Shown: piece by piece, positions 26,340 through 34,101 of the stretch
Position numbering within the stretch: position 1 is the first letter of the stretch
Layout of the letters: each line of letters begins with the position of its first letter
Position numbers and translations under genes: made by a program
The notes under the pieces: generated by a model
The model's database searches: none
Seen by the model: the letters and a program-made list of their open reading frames with translations, nothing else
Told to the model about the DNA's origin: nothing
DNA from: Burkholderia ubonensis subsp. mesacidophila
Lineage (GTDB): Bacteria; Pseudomonadota; Gammaproteobacteria; Burkholderiales; Burkholderiaceae
Assembly: GCF_002097715.1 (NCBI RefSeq)
Contig: NZ_CP020737.1
Location: 2,542,001-2,606,000 of the forward strand
Direction of reading: 5' to 3'
DNA: 64,000 nt

Positions 26340-27542
26340 CTACTGAATGCTCGACGCGATTTCGAAGATCGGCAGGTACATCAGCACGACGATGCCGCCG
26401 ATGACGACGCCGATCACGATCATCATCGCGGGCTCGATCAGCCGCGAGATCAGGTCGATCGTGCGCGCGACCTGCGCCTCCTGGAACGCGGCGATCCGGT
26501 CGAGCACGCGGCCGAGGCCGCCGGTCTTCTCGGCCACCGTCAGCAGCCGGTACGCAATCGCGTTCGCGAGGCCGGCCTGCTGGAATGCGTCGGAGATCCG
26601 GGCGCCGTTGCGCACCTGCTGCAGCGCGCCTGCGAGCGCGGCCCGGTCCGCGCCGCCGACCAGGCCGCGCGCGAGGTCGAACGCGCGGACGGCGGGAATG
26701 CCGCCGTCGACCAGCATCGCCGTCGTGCGATAGAACTGCGACTGGCGAAACACGCGGAAGTGTTGCCCGATGCCGGGCAGCGCCAGCAGGCGATCGGCGA
26801 TCCAGATCCGCAGCGCCGGCCGACGCAGCGCGATCGCCGTCGCCACGGCCAGCACCGCGAGGCCGATGCCCAGCCCGGCGCCGTGCGCGTGCACCATCCC
26901 GCCCCACGCCATCAGCAGGCGCGACATCAACGGCAGCTCGCGCCCGCTGTGCTCGAGGAGCGTCGCGAACCGCGGCACGACGAAGCCGAGCAGGAACAGC
27001 ACGACGGCCGCGCCGACGAACAGCAGGACCGTCGGATAGATCGCCGCCGACACCACGCGCGCGCGCAGCTCGTGGAGCGTCGCGCTGTTGCGCGAATAGC
27101 GCGTCAGGCTGCCGGCGAGCCCGCCGGTCTGCTCGCTCGCCTTCACGCACGCGACCAGCACCGGCGGAAACACGTCGCTCGCATGCTCGAGCGCCGCGGA
27201 CAGCGACTGCCCCTCTTCCAGGTGCCGCAACAGATCGCGGTACACCTGCGCGGACGCCTCGCGCCGCTCGTTGCCGCCGAGCGTGCGCAGCGCGTCGACG
27301 ACGCCGACGCCCGCGTCGAGCAGCGCCGCGAGCTCGCGCGCGAACAGCTCGACATTGAAGCGCGCGCCCGGCATCCCGAGCCGGTTCGCGCCGCGCCGCC
27401 GCCGCCGCGCATCCGCGCTCACCGACACGACGCGAAAGCCGCGCGAGCGCGCGAGCGCCGCCGCGGTCGCCGGCGAATCGCTGTCGAGGCGAAGCGTCTG
27501 GACCGAGCCACTCGTATCGAAGACACGCAGCACGAACTTCAC
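26340..27542 (-). CDS. gspF: Type II secretion inner-membrane protein GspF
   Basis: 400 residues from GTG 27540-27542, with AAGGAGAG five bases upstream; the open frame extends nine codons further without a better site. Two repeated GspF domains (FARELAALLDAGVGVVDALR and FYRTTAMLVDGGIPAVRAFD) and three membrane segments are clear (AIYPTVLLFVGAAVVLFLL, GLGIGLAVLAVATAIAL, and the C-terminal MIVIGVVIGGIVVLMYLPI). It is the core membrane protein on which GspE acts. Confidence 0.93.
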   Translation of the reverse strand: MKFVLRVFDTSGSVQTLRLDSDSPATAAALARSRGFRVVSVSADARRRRRGANRLGMPGARFNVELFARELAALLDAGVGVVDALRTLGGNERREASAQVYRDLLRHLEEGQSLSAALEHASDVFPPVLVACVKASEQTGGLAGSLTRYSRNSATLHELRARVVSAAIYPTVLLFVGAAVVLFLLGFVVPRFATLLEHSGRELPLMSRLLMAWGGMVHAHGAGLGIGLAVLAVATAIALRRPALRIWIADRLLALPGIGQHFRVFRQSQFYRTTAMLVDGGIPAVRAFDLARGLVGGADRAALAGALQQVRNGARISDAFQQAGLANAIAYRLLTVAEKTGGLGRVLDRIAAFQEAQVARTIDLISRLIEPAMMIVIGVVIGGIVVLMYLPIFEIASSIQ

Positions 27543-27599
27543 GTCGACTCTCCTTTCAAGCCCGCTCACGGCAGGCGCGGATCGCCGCGCCCTGCCCCC

Positions 27600-28082
27600 C
27601 TACCACGACGAGATCGTCACGTTCTCGCCGGTGCCGCCGCCGCGCCCGTCCTTGCCGAGCGAAAACAGGTCGTAGTCGCCGTGATCGCCGGGCGAACGAT
27701 ACTGGTACGGACGATCCCACGGGTCCACCGGCACGGCCTTCTGCAGGTAGGGGCCGCTCCACCGCGGCTCGTTCTGCGGCTTGTTCACGAGCGCGTCGAG
27801 CCCTTCCTCGGTCGTCGGATACGTACCGACGTCGAGCCGGTACTGGTCGAGCGCCTGACCGAGCGACACGATCTGTGCGCGCGCGATCTTCACGTTCGAC
27901 TTGCCGACCTGCTCGAAATACCGTGGCGCGACGAGACCCGCGAGCAGGCCGATGATGACCATCACGACGAGCAGTTCGAGCAACGTGAAGCCGCGGCTTG
28001 CGCATGCGCGGCAACGCGGCGCGGCGCCACGCCGCACATGTCCCGGCACGCCGGGCTGGATCGAGGACGATTCGTCGCGCAC
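27600..28082 (-). CDS. gspG: Major pseudopilin GspG
   Basis: 160 residues from GTG 28082, with AGGGAGGGG just upstream; GTG 28118 is an alternative that adds 12 residues. The prepilin motif SRG|FTLLELLVVMVIIGLLAGLV has Glu at +5. The C-terminal domain is a classic GspG fold with calcium-loop-like sequence (YPTTEEGLDALV, WSGPYLQK, YQYRSPGDHGDYDLFSLGKD). The leader before the cleavage site is unusually long (about 30 residues). It is the first gene of the eleven-gene secretion operon. A copy of the GTAGGG..CCAT motif lies about 85 bp upstream. Confidence 0.9.
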   Translation of the reverse strand: MRDESSSIQPGVPGHVRRGAAPRCRACASRGFTLLELLVVMVIIGLLAGLVAPRYFEQVGKSNVKIARAQIVSLGQALDQYRLDVGTYPTTEEGLDALVNKPQNEPRWSGPYLQKAVPVDPWDRPYQYRSPGDHGDYDLFSLGKDGRGGGTGENVTISSW

Positions 28083-28165
28083 GGCCCCCTCCCTGTATCG
28101 ACCCACCGCTTCAGCCACGCCGAAGCCGTTGAATGCATTCTTGTTCAGGTCGCTACGGGCCAGAA

Positions 28166-28183
28166 GTAGGGAGTGCCGTCCAT
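28166..28183 (+). promoter_or_regulatory. Regulon-motif copy upstream of the secretion operon
   Basis: GTAGGGAGTGCCGTCCAT resembles the motif found upstream of the oxidase operon (53866-53882), the transglycosylase (32630-32646) and the Cyc2-like gene (37708-37725). It lies 84-101 bp upstream of gspG, between gspG and the response-regulator stop codon. It is a candidate response-regulator site. Confidence 0.45.
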
Positions 28184-28213
28184 CGACATGGGTAAAGCCC
28201 CCCCAGTTGCGCC

Positions 28214-28233
28214 ACCCGCCGATGGCGGGTTTT
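28214..28233 (+). terminator. Hairpin with T-run at the response-regulator end
   Basis: A 7-bp stem (ACCCGCC / GGCGGGT) with a 3-base loop runs into TTTT on the plus strand and touches the stop codon of the minus-strand regulator. In the plus direction it is a short intrinsic terminator. In the minus direction it may attenuate read-through into the secretion operon. Confidence 0.4.
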
Positions 28234-28907
28234 CACACCCGGTCGTCGTCGCCCAGCGCGAGCACGCCGATGTCGATCGCGAAGTGGACGAGGCCGGCCA
28301 GGTTCACGATGCCGAGCTTGCGCATCAGGTTCGCGCGGTGCTTTTCCACCGTTTTCGGGCTGAGCTTCAGGCACTCGCCGACCTGCCGGCTCGTGTGTCC
28401 TTCGACGACGAGACGCAGCACCGTGCGCTCGCGGCTCGTCAGCGCATTCCACAACCGCGCCTTGTGCGCCGACTCGTCGCGCAACCCCTGCGCGCACGCG
28501 CGGGACCGGTACGCGTCGAGACTGACCACGCACTTGCCCTGCATCACGAAGCGCATCTCGCGGACCAGATCGGCGAACGACGTATCCTTGACCACGTAGG
28601 CGTCCGCGCCGGCGGCGAACGACTCCTGCACGTGGCCTTCGCTGCGATGAACGGTGAGGACGATGATGCGCGCATGCGGCGCATCGCGCTTGATCGCCGT
28701 GATCGCCTCGAAGCCGCTGCCGCCCGGCATCGACAGGTCCATCAGGACCAGGTCGGGCTGCGTGAGCGCGGCGAGGCGGCAGGCCTCGTACCCGCCGCTC
28801 GCCTCGCCCACGATGCAGTAGTCGTCCAGCTCGGAAACCATGCGGCAAAGGCCGACGCGCAACAGGTGCTGGTCCTCGACCACCAGCACGCGAGTCTTCT
28901 TGTCCAC
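28233..28907 (-). CDS. NarL/FixJ-family response regulator
   Basis: 224 residues from ATG 28907. The receiver domain has the acidic pair E11/D12, phosphoacceptor Asp57 (LVLMDLSMPG), Thr (VLTVHRS) and Lys (YVVKD). A LuxR-type helix-turn-helix closes the protein (LTSRERTVLRLVVEGHTSRQVGECLKL, SPKTVEKHRANLMRKLGI). It is 90 bp downstream of the SCO gene and probably cotranscribed with it. It resembles the second regulator at 31355-32140, so the two probably answer to the single kinase between them. Confidence 0.92.
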   Translation of the reverse strand: MDKKTRVLVVEDQHLLRVGLCRMVSELDDYCIVGEASGGYEACRLAALTQPDLVLMDLSMPGGSGFEAITAIKRDAPHARIIVLTVHRSEGHVQESFAAGADAYVVKDTSFADLVREMRFVMQGKCVVSLDAYRSRACAQGLRDESAHKARLWNALTSRERTVLRLVVEGHTSRQVGECLKLSPKTVEKHRANLMRKLGIVNLAGLVHFAIDIGVLALGDDDRV

Positions 28908-28997
28908 GTTCGTCGCTCCTTGCCGGACGCGTTGCGCGCGCCTCGCGCCCGGCCGTTCCGGCGGCCGGCGCGAGCCCGTTATCGGCGTGAACGGCCC

Positions 28998-29942
28998 CTA
29001 GTCGGAAGCGACGACGTCGCGATAGGCGGCCAGCAGTTCAGACGGCGTCGCAAAGCCGTCGATGCGCATCCATTGCTTGCCCGGCGCGGCGCGCAGGAAT
29101 GCCACCGGCGCGTGATTCATCTTGTCGCCGCGGTACACGTTGAACGCGCGCTGCGCGGCGATGCTCGCGTCGACCGAGCCGGTGTAGTGCTGCCACTCGG
29201 GGCCGGCCTCGAATCTCGCCGCATAGGCCCTGAGCCGCGCAGGCGTGTCCTCTTCCGGGTCGATCGAGATCGACACGATGTGCACCTTGTCGCGATCGCT
29301 GCCGAGCTCGCCCTGCAGCCGCTCGAGCGTCTGGCTGATCATCGGGCAGATGGTCGTGCAACTGGTGTAGATGAACGTCAGGATCACCGGCCGGCCGTCG
29401 TTCAGTTCGTCGACCAGCGACACGGTCTTGCCGTCGTCCCGCACGAGCTCCACCGGCGGCAATGCATAGTCGACCATCGAGTGCGTCGTGCCGGGGGCGA
29501 CAGCGTGATGCATATGCATGCCGGCGCCTTCCGTGGCGCTTTCCGTGGCGCCTTCGGCGGCGTTCCCGGTGGCGTTGTCGATCGCGCTCTCGGTGGCTTC
29601 GTCGGTCGCTTTCCCGTTCGCGTTCGCCGGAGCAGTCTCGGGCGCCTGTTCGACCGGCATCTCCATCTTGCTCCCGGCATCGTTCTCGGTGGCGCTCCCG
29701 GCGGCGTTCCGTGCAGCATCCTCGGCCGCGTCGTTGGTCGCATTCCCGGTCGCATTCCCGGTCGCATTCTCAGTCGCATTCCCGGCGGTGCTCGGCATCG
29801 CACTCTCGGTCGTGTTCCCGACCGCGTGCTCCATGACGCTCCCGGCGGCGTCCTCGGCAGGCGCACACCACGCGGCAGTCGCGGCAAGCGCGGCGCCTGC
29901 GAGCACGAATGCGCCCGCCGTCGATTTCGCAGTCCCTTTCAT
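28998..29942 (-). CDS. SCO1/SenC/PrrC copper chaperone with long low-complexity linker
   Basis: 314 residues from ATG 29942, with GGAGACGG upstream. A signal sequence (GAFVLAGAALAATAAW) is followed by about 120 residues of Ala/Asn/Thr/Glu/Gly repeats rich in NAT and ENAT units. A Met/His patch (MHMHHAV) and a C-terminal thioredoxin-like SCO domain follow. The copper-binding CTTICP and the distal His in NHAPVAFL are intact. SCO proteins deliver copper to oxidases or act as thiol reductases. Here the cluster context suggests metallation of the multicopper oxidases. The linker is far longer than usual for the family. Confidence 0.88.
   Translation of the reverse strand: MKGTAKSTAGAFVLAGAALAATAAWCAPAEDAAGSVMEHAVGNTTESAMPSTAGNATENATGNATGNATNDAAEDAARNAAGSATENDAGSKMEMPVEQAPETAPANANGKATDEATESAIDNATGNAAEGATESATEGAGMHMHHAVAPGTTHSMVDYALPPVELVRDDGKTVSLVDELNDGRPVILTFIYTSCTTICPMISQTLERLQGELGSDRDKVHIVSISIDPEEDTPARLRAYAARFEAGPEWQHYTGSVDASIAAQRAFNVYRGDKMNHAPVAFLRAAPGKQWMRIDGFATPSELLAAYRDVVASD
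29520..29850 (-). repeat. Degenerate 12-15-bp repeats in the SCO linker
   Basis: Plus-strand units like GCATTCCCGGTC recur many times, most regularly at about 29745-29800. They encode Gly-Asn-Ala-Thr / Glu-Asn-Ala-Thr repeats in frame. The array could expand or contract without a frameshift. Confidence 0.65.
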
Positions 29943-30049
29943 ATCCGTCTCCGTGGCGATAAGCGAGGCCGCGATGGCTTCCCGACCCCGCACGTTCAGT
30001 GTCGGGAATATGTTCGCGACGGTCATTGGATGACGCCCCCCAAAGGCCG

Positions 30050-30064
30050 GTAGGGTACGTCCGC
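30050..30064 (+). promoter_or_regulatory. Partial regulon motif between SCO and kinase genes
   Basis: GTAGGGTACGTCCGC keeps the GTAGGG half and a degenerate right half of the recurring motif. It lies in the 262-bp divergent region between the SCO gene (29942) and the kinase (30205). It is weak support for shared regulation. Confidence 0.25.
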
Positions 30065-30204
30065 TTGGTGGATTACCCGTCGTCCACAACCGGGATGCCC
30101 CCCATGCCACGCCCCCGCAATCACCCGGTTGCCGCGTGCGCCGGTCGGGGCCTAGAATGGCGGAAATCTTACGGTTTCCTGATTACGCACTATCGGGAGC
30201 TCTC

Positions 30205-31338
30205 ATGAGTGAACGCCAGCCCGAAGGGCCGCAGATCAGGCTGCTCGACCTGATCGACGCGATGCGCAAGCTCCGCGGCGCGGTCCGTCCAGGCAATCGC
30301 GGCGCCGGCATCGTCACCGATGCGCGCGGGGCAGCGCTTGCCATCCTCACGCCCGGCGGCGTCTTCGTCTCCGTGAATCGCAGCGCCGCGACGCTCCTGG
30401 GCTACTCGAACGACGATCTCGTCGGCAAGCACCTCGCCGACCTCGCACCCGACGACACCCACGCCGAATTGGCAGACGAATTGTCGACGAGCGCCCGCAG
30501 CCCGTTTCACTCGTTCGGCGCGATGCTCTGCGGGCGCACCGGGCATCCCGTGCAGCTCCTGCTGCATCAGCAGCCGCTCCCCGCCCGGAATGCGGTCGCC
30601 GGCATGCTGCTGACGCTGTTCGAGGAACCGGTTGCCTTCGAACCCAAGCAGCGCGGCACGGCCGCATCGCTCGATGCCGATGCGCGCGCTTGCCAGACCT
30701 GGCTGATGCTGGGTCAGCAAAAGGAGCGCCATCGGCTGAGCGCGGAACTGCATGACGGCATCGGCCAGGCCTTGACGCTCATCAAGCTGATGAACGAGGA
30801 CGCGCTCATGCGCCTTCGCCGCGGCGACATCGACGAGGCCGAAAGCCTGCTCGACGCCACCGTTCATCGCATCCGCGAAACGATCGGCGACGTGCGGCAG
30901 ATATGCGGGGAACTGCGGCCGCTGATGCTCGACAGGCTCGGCCTGCCCGCGGCATTGGCGTCGCTGTGCCGGCGCGTCGAGCGCGACACGGAAACGCTGT
31001 CGGTCACGTTCAATTGCGACGTCGACGACGACGACGTGCCGGAGCACCTGAAAGCGGATATGTTCCGGGTCGCGCAGGAGGCGCTCAACAACATCGTCAA
31101 GCACGCGCACGCCACCGAAATCTCGCTTGGCCTGCACCATGTCGCGGGCGGACTGCTGCTGACGATCCAGGACAACGGCATCGGCTACGAGCACCGCCCG
31201 CTGGCGACCGAAGACGCGCGCACGACCGGCCTCGGCCTGATCGGCATGCAGTACCGCGTCGAGTCGCACGGCGGCACGTTCTCGATCCGGTCGTCGGCCA
31301 CGACCGGCACGTTCGTCTCGGCGACCTGGGCGCTGTGA
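30205..31338 (+). CDS. Soluble PAS-domain sensor histidine kinase (NarX/DegS type)
   Basis: 377 residues from ATG 30205, preceded by GGGAG. There are no membrane segments. A PAS domain (about 35-145: GVFVSVNRSAATLLGYSNDDLVG) is followed by a HisKA_3 dimerisation domain with phosphoacceptor His183 in AELHDGIGQAL and an HATPase domain (RVAQEALNNIVKHAHA, TIQDNGIGY, GLGLIGMQYRVESHGG). It phosphorylates LuxR-type regulators and should sense a cytoplasmic cue. It is divergent from the SCO gene and convergent, at 16 bp, with the second response regulator. Confidence 0.92.
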   Translation: MSERQPEGPQIRLLDLIDAMRKLRGAVRPGNRGAGIVTDARGAALAILTPGGVFVSVNRSAATLLGYSNDDLVGKHLADLAPDDTHAELADELSTSARSPFHSFGAMLCGRTGHPVQLLLHQQPLPARNAVAGMLLTLFEEPVAFEPKQRGTAASLDADARACQTWLMLGQQKERHRLSAELHDGIGQALTLIKLMNEDALMRLRRGDIDEAESLLDATVHRIRETIGDVRQICGELRPLMLDRLGLPAALASLCRRVERDTETLSVTFNCDVDDDDVPEHLKADMFRVAQEALNNIVKHAHATEISLGLHHVAGGLLLTIQDNGIGYEHRPLATEDARTTGLGLIGMQYRVESHGGTFSIRSSATTGTFVSATWAL

Positions 31339-31354
31339 CGCGCGCCCCGCACGC

Positions 31355-32140
31355 TCAGCCGTCCGCTTCGCCGAGCGGATATTCGCGCAACGACGCTCTC
31401 GCGTCCGCGCCGCCCGCCGGATCGCCGTTGCCGGCCAGGCGTGCCGGCAGGTCGTTCGCATTGGGCTCCGCGCACTTCGCCGCCAGCGACGTCAGCAGGC
31501 CCATGTTCATCGCGACAAGCACCAGTTCCGTCAGGTTCGCGATATGGAGCTTGTGCATCATGCTGGCGCGATACTTCTCGATCGTCTTCGGACTCAGGTT
31601 CAGGTACTGGCCGACCTGCCGGTTGGTGCGCCCTTCGGCGATCAGCTTCAGCACGCTGCGCTCGCGCGCGGTCAGGATGTCCCAGGCCGTCTTCGGCGCG
31701 GGCATTTCGCGGCCGGTCACGAATGAATCGACCATGTACCCGTACACGTCCGCGCTCAGGTGCTTCTTGCCCTGCATGACCGTTCGCATCGCCAGCAGCA
31801 GTTCCTCGAACGAGACGTCCTTGAGCACGTAGCCGTCGACGCCCGCGCGCAGCGCTTCGCGCACATACTCCTCGCTCTGATGCACCGTCAGCGCAACGAT
31901 CCGCACCTGCGGCGAGCGCCGCTTGATCGTTGCACTGGCATCGATGCCGTTCATCCCGCGCATCGACAGGTCGATCAGCATCAGGTCCGGGGCAAGCGCG
32001 ATCGCCTGCTGACACGCCTCCTTGCCGTCCCTCGCCTCGCCGATGACCTCGTAATCGCCTTGCGCACTCAGCATCGAGCGCAGGCCGTTTCTCAGCAGGT
32101 CATGGTCCTCTGCAATTACCACGCGACATTTGGTGTTCAC
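31355..32140 (-). CDS. NarL/FixJ-family response regulator
   Basis: 261 residues from GTG 32138-32140 (start of NTKCRVVIAEDHDLLRNG). The frame is open upstream, but the receiver fold begins here and GGAAGAC precedes it. Receiver features are E11/D12, Asp57 (LMLIDLSMRG), Thr (ALTVHQS) and Lys (YVLKD). The LuxR-type HTH (LTARERSVLKLIAEGRTNRQVGQYLNL, SPKTIEKYRASMMHKLHI) is followed by a ~45-residue tail not found in the other regulator. It likely partners the kinase at 30205. Confidence 0.92.
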   Translation of the reverse strand: MNTKCRVVIAEDHDLLRNGLRSMLSAQGDYEVIGEARDGKEACQQAIALAPDLMLIDLSMRGMNGIDASATIKRRSPQVRIVALTVHQSEEYVREALRAGVDGYVLKDVSFEELLLAMRTVMQGKKHLSADVYGYMVDSFVTGREMPAPKTAWDILTARERSVLKLIAEGRTNRQVGQYLNLSPKTIEKYRASMMHKLHIANLTELVLVAMNMGLLTSLAAKCAEPNANDLPARLAGNGDPAGGADARASLREYPLGEADG

Positions 32141-32150
32141 GTCTTCCACT

Positions 32151-32171
32151 CCCGGTAGCCCCCCTACCCGG
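32151..32171. promoter_or_regulatory. Palindrome with GTAGGGGGG core before response regulator
   Basis: Inverted arms CCGGTAG and CTACCCGG flank a C-run. The minus strand reads GTAGGGGGG, the exact nine bases found twice at 53874-53898. It lies 11-31 bp upstream of the regulator's start, where binding would block transcription or translation. It suggests autoregulation. Confidence 0.4.
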
Positions 32172-32629
32172 ACACTGCGGAATGCTCGGTATGGCGATGT
32201 CATGTCCGCAGTGCCGGCACCGTCCGCTGGGCATCTTTCCCAGTCCTCACTTCCCGACTCGATTGCGCCGACAACCGACTGCCATACCGCTCGGATGAGC
32301 AAGGTTCGCGCCACGGCACGGCCGGCCGGCATGAGCCGGACCATGCGCCCGGCGCCGCCGGCCGGAAACAGCCGGGCGTCCTCAAGGATGTTTCAGGATT
32401 GAATCGAATGGATTTTTTTTGCCGCGTCAGTGCGACTACGGATAGCGGAATTACCGCTCATTTCTCGCGGCGAGTGGAAATAATTGAATCGCGACAACGT
32501 CGAACCCGAAAAATACCTTGTGGTGCGTCGCAAGAATTGTAATCGGCGTTGAGCAACTTCCATTACCGTCGATTACCGATGTAACAATCTTGCACCATCC
32601 GTCTCAGCCGACGGCGCATGCGTCGAAGT

Positions 32630-32646
32630 GTAGGGAGGTGCCCCAT
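32630..32646 (+). promoter_or_regulatory. Regulon-motif copy upstream of transglycosylase
   Basis: GTAGGGAGGTGCCCCAT matches the copy at 53866-53882 (minus strand) at 15 of 17 positions. It ends 51 bp before the transglycosylase start. Confidence 0.5.
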
Positions 32647-32697
32647 TGTCGATCCGATTTTTCCTCCACCACAATTCAAGTGCAGGAGATTCGGAAG

Positions 32698-33330
32698 ATG
32701 CACCGACGCCCTTCATTCCGCTTGGGAAACGCAATCGTCGCCGCATGCGTGGGGCTCGGCTGCGCGTGGTCATGCGGCGTGCGTGCGGAAATATTCGGTG
32801 CGGTCACGAGCAACGGCGTCATCGTGTTGACGAACCAGCCCGGCAAGGCCGGCCTGAAGGTGATCGTCGCGGGCCCGCCAGGCGCCGACCCGGGCATGAA
32901 GCGCGTGTCGTCGAAACCGGCCGATGGCGTCGTGCTGCCGCGGTTCGCGGACGTGATCGACGAGGCGAGCCACGCGTTTCGCGTTCGCCCCGAACTCCTG
33001 CGCGCGGTGATCGACGTCGAGTCGGGATACAACCCGAAGGCGGTGTCGGACAAAGGCGCGCTCGGCCTCATGCAATTGATGCCCGACACCGCGCGACGCT
33101 TTTCGCGCGGAGACATGCTCAATCCGCGCGACAACGTGCTGGCCGGCGCGCAATACCTGCGCTTCCTGCTCGACCTGTTCAACGAGAACGTGGAGCTCAC
33201 GCTGGCCGCATACCACGCCGGAGAAAACGCAGTGATACGCGCCGGCTATCGCATTCCGTCGTTTCCGACGACGCGCGTTTACGTCCCGCGCGTGCTCGCG
33301 CGTTACAAGCAGCTGCTCGCCACGAACTAG
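32698..33330 (+). CDS. Lytic transglycosylase (SLT family) with DUF4124-like N-terminus
   Basis: 210 residues from ATG 32698. A signal peptide ends near CGVRA, followed by a short DUF4124-like segment (EIFGAVTSNGVIVLTNQPGK). The SLT/goose-lysozyme-like domain then begins, with catalytic Glu108 in DVESGYNPKAV. GALGLMQLMPDTA, AGAQYLRFLLDLF and AAYHAGENAV are standard SLT motifs. It cleaves peptidoglycan in the periplasm. Such enzymes often open the wall for secretion or pilus machines, and it carries the same upstream motif as the secretion operon. Confidence 0.9.
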   Translation: MHRRPSFRLGNAIVAACVGLGCAWSCGVRAEIFGAVTSNGVIVLTNQPGKAGLKVIVAGPPGADPGMKRVSSKPADGVVLPRFADVIDEASHAFRVRPELLRAVIDVESGYNPKAVSDKGALGLMQLMPDTARRFSRGDMLNPRDNVLAGAQYLRFLLDLFNENVELTLAAYHAGENAVIRAGYRIPSFPTTRVYVPRVLARYKQLLATN

Positions 33331-33453
33331 CCGATGCCGATCCTCGCGCCACGCATCGCGATGCAGCGGATGCAGTGCGAACGCAAGCGTTGCCGGTGCG
33401 ATGCCCGGCAACGCGTATCACGCCGGCCTGGCCGGCCGCACCTGGCCAACCGC

Positions 33454-33963
33454 TCATGGAAACGCCGGAATCGCCGGGTCCTCGCCTTCGAGGTGCGCCT
33501 CCGCGTGGTGGAGCTTGATCATGTCTTCGATTTCATGCACGCGGTCCTTCGCGACGTCGATCATCATCAGCAGCTCGCCGCGGTCGATCCCTTCCTCGAA
33601 CCGCTTCAGGCGCGTATTCGGCACGTCGACGCCGATCATCGACGCCGCCCACGCGCCGAAGCCGGCGCCGGACAGCGTGATCGTCACCACGGCGCCGCCG
33701 GCGATCGGCAGGCCCGCCGGCGGAAACATCAACGCGAGCAGCGCCATCACCATCCCGGTCGCACAACCGACGGCCGTGCCGCGCGCCAGCGACGGCAGCA
33801 GATCGCTGCGCTGCGCGAGCGTCGCCGCCGGCAAACCGTCGAGCACGGTGTTGTGGTTCGCGATGACATGGATGTGCCGCCACTCGACCCGCTCCAGCAG
33901 GAGCTCGTTCACGATCAGATGCGCGCACTGCGGCGTCGGCAACAGAAAATAGATGCGTCTCAT
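33454..33963 (-). CDS. DUF1269-like membrane protein
   Basis: 169 residues from ATG 33963, preceded by GGGGGAGGAG. RRIYFLLPTPQCAHLIVNEL and VEWRHIHVIANHN are typical of the DUF1269 family. A two-part hydrophobic, Gly-rich segment (TAVGCATGMVMALLALMFPPAGLPIAGGAVVTITLSGAGFGA region, about 65-110) suggests a membrane hairpin. The C-terminal ~50 residues are charged and helical. The molecular role is unknown. It is the last gene on the minus strand of the cytochrome/oxidase group, 138 bp after ccsB. Confidence 0.75.
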   Translation of the reverse strand: MRRIYFLLPTPQCAHLIVNELLLERVEWRHIHVIANHNTVLDGLPAATLAQRSDLLPSLARGTAVGCATGMVMALLALMFPPAGLPIAGGAVVTITLSGAGFGAWAASMIGVDVPNTRLKRFEEGIDRGELLMMIDVAKDRVHEIEDMIKLHHAEAHLEGEDPAIPAFP

Positions 33964-34101
33964 GGCTCCTCCCCCTACCTTGCGTCACGCCTGAACGGAT
34001 GCCCCTGACGACATTCTCGTCCGGCGCACGACTCGCTTGAAGTAGGAACACTCGCCGTAACGCATGGGTAGAACACGGTAGACGGCGCCACGCGCGCCGC
34101 T

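Larger units (their letters stand above)
32141..32697. other. Intergenic region between regulator and transglycosylase
   Basis: No supportable gene lies here. The region holds an imperfect palindrome just before the regulator (32151-32171), an AT-rich stretch with a run of eight T at about 32411-32420, and the regulon motif copy at 32630-32646. Confidence 0.6.

Noticed and set aside
27596..27606. Further copy of the CCCCCTAC motif core at the gspG stop codon
   Set aside because: It is explained by the gspG stop plus a GC-rich spacer, and it lacks the right half of the motif.
24009..28169. Long plus-strand open frame across gspE-gspG
   Set aside because: Shadow of clearly recognised secretion genes on the minus strand.
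32405..32425. Run of eight T upstream of the transglycosylase as a terminator
   Set aside because: No GC-rich hairpin precedes it in either direction.
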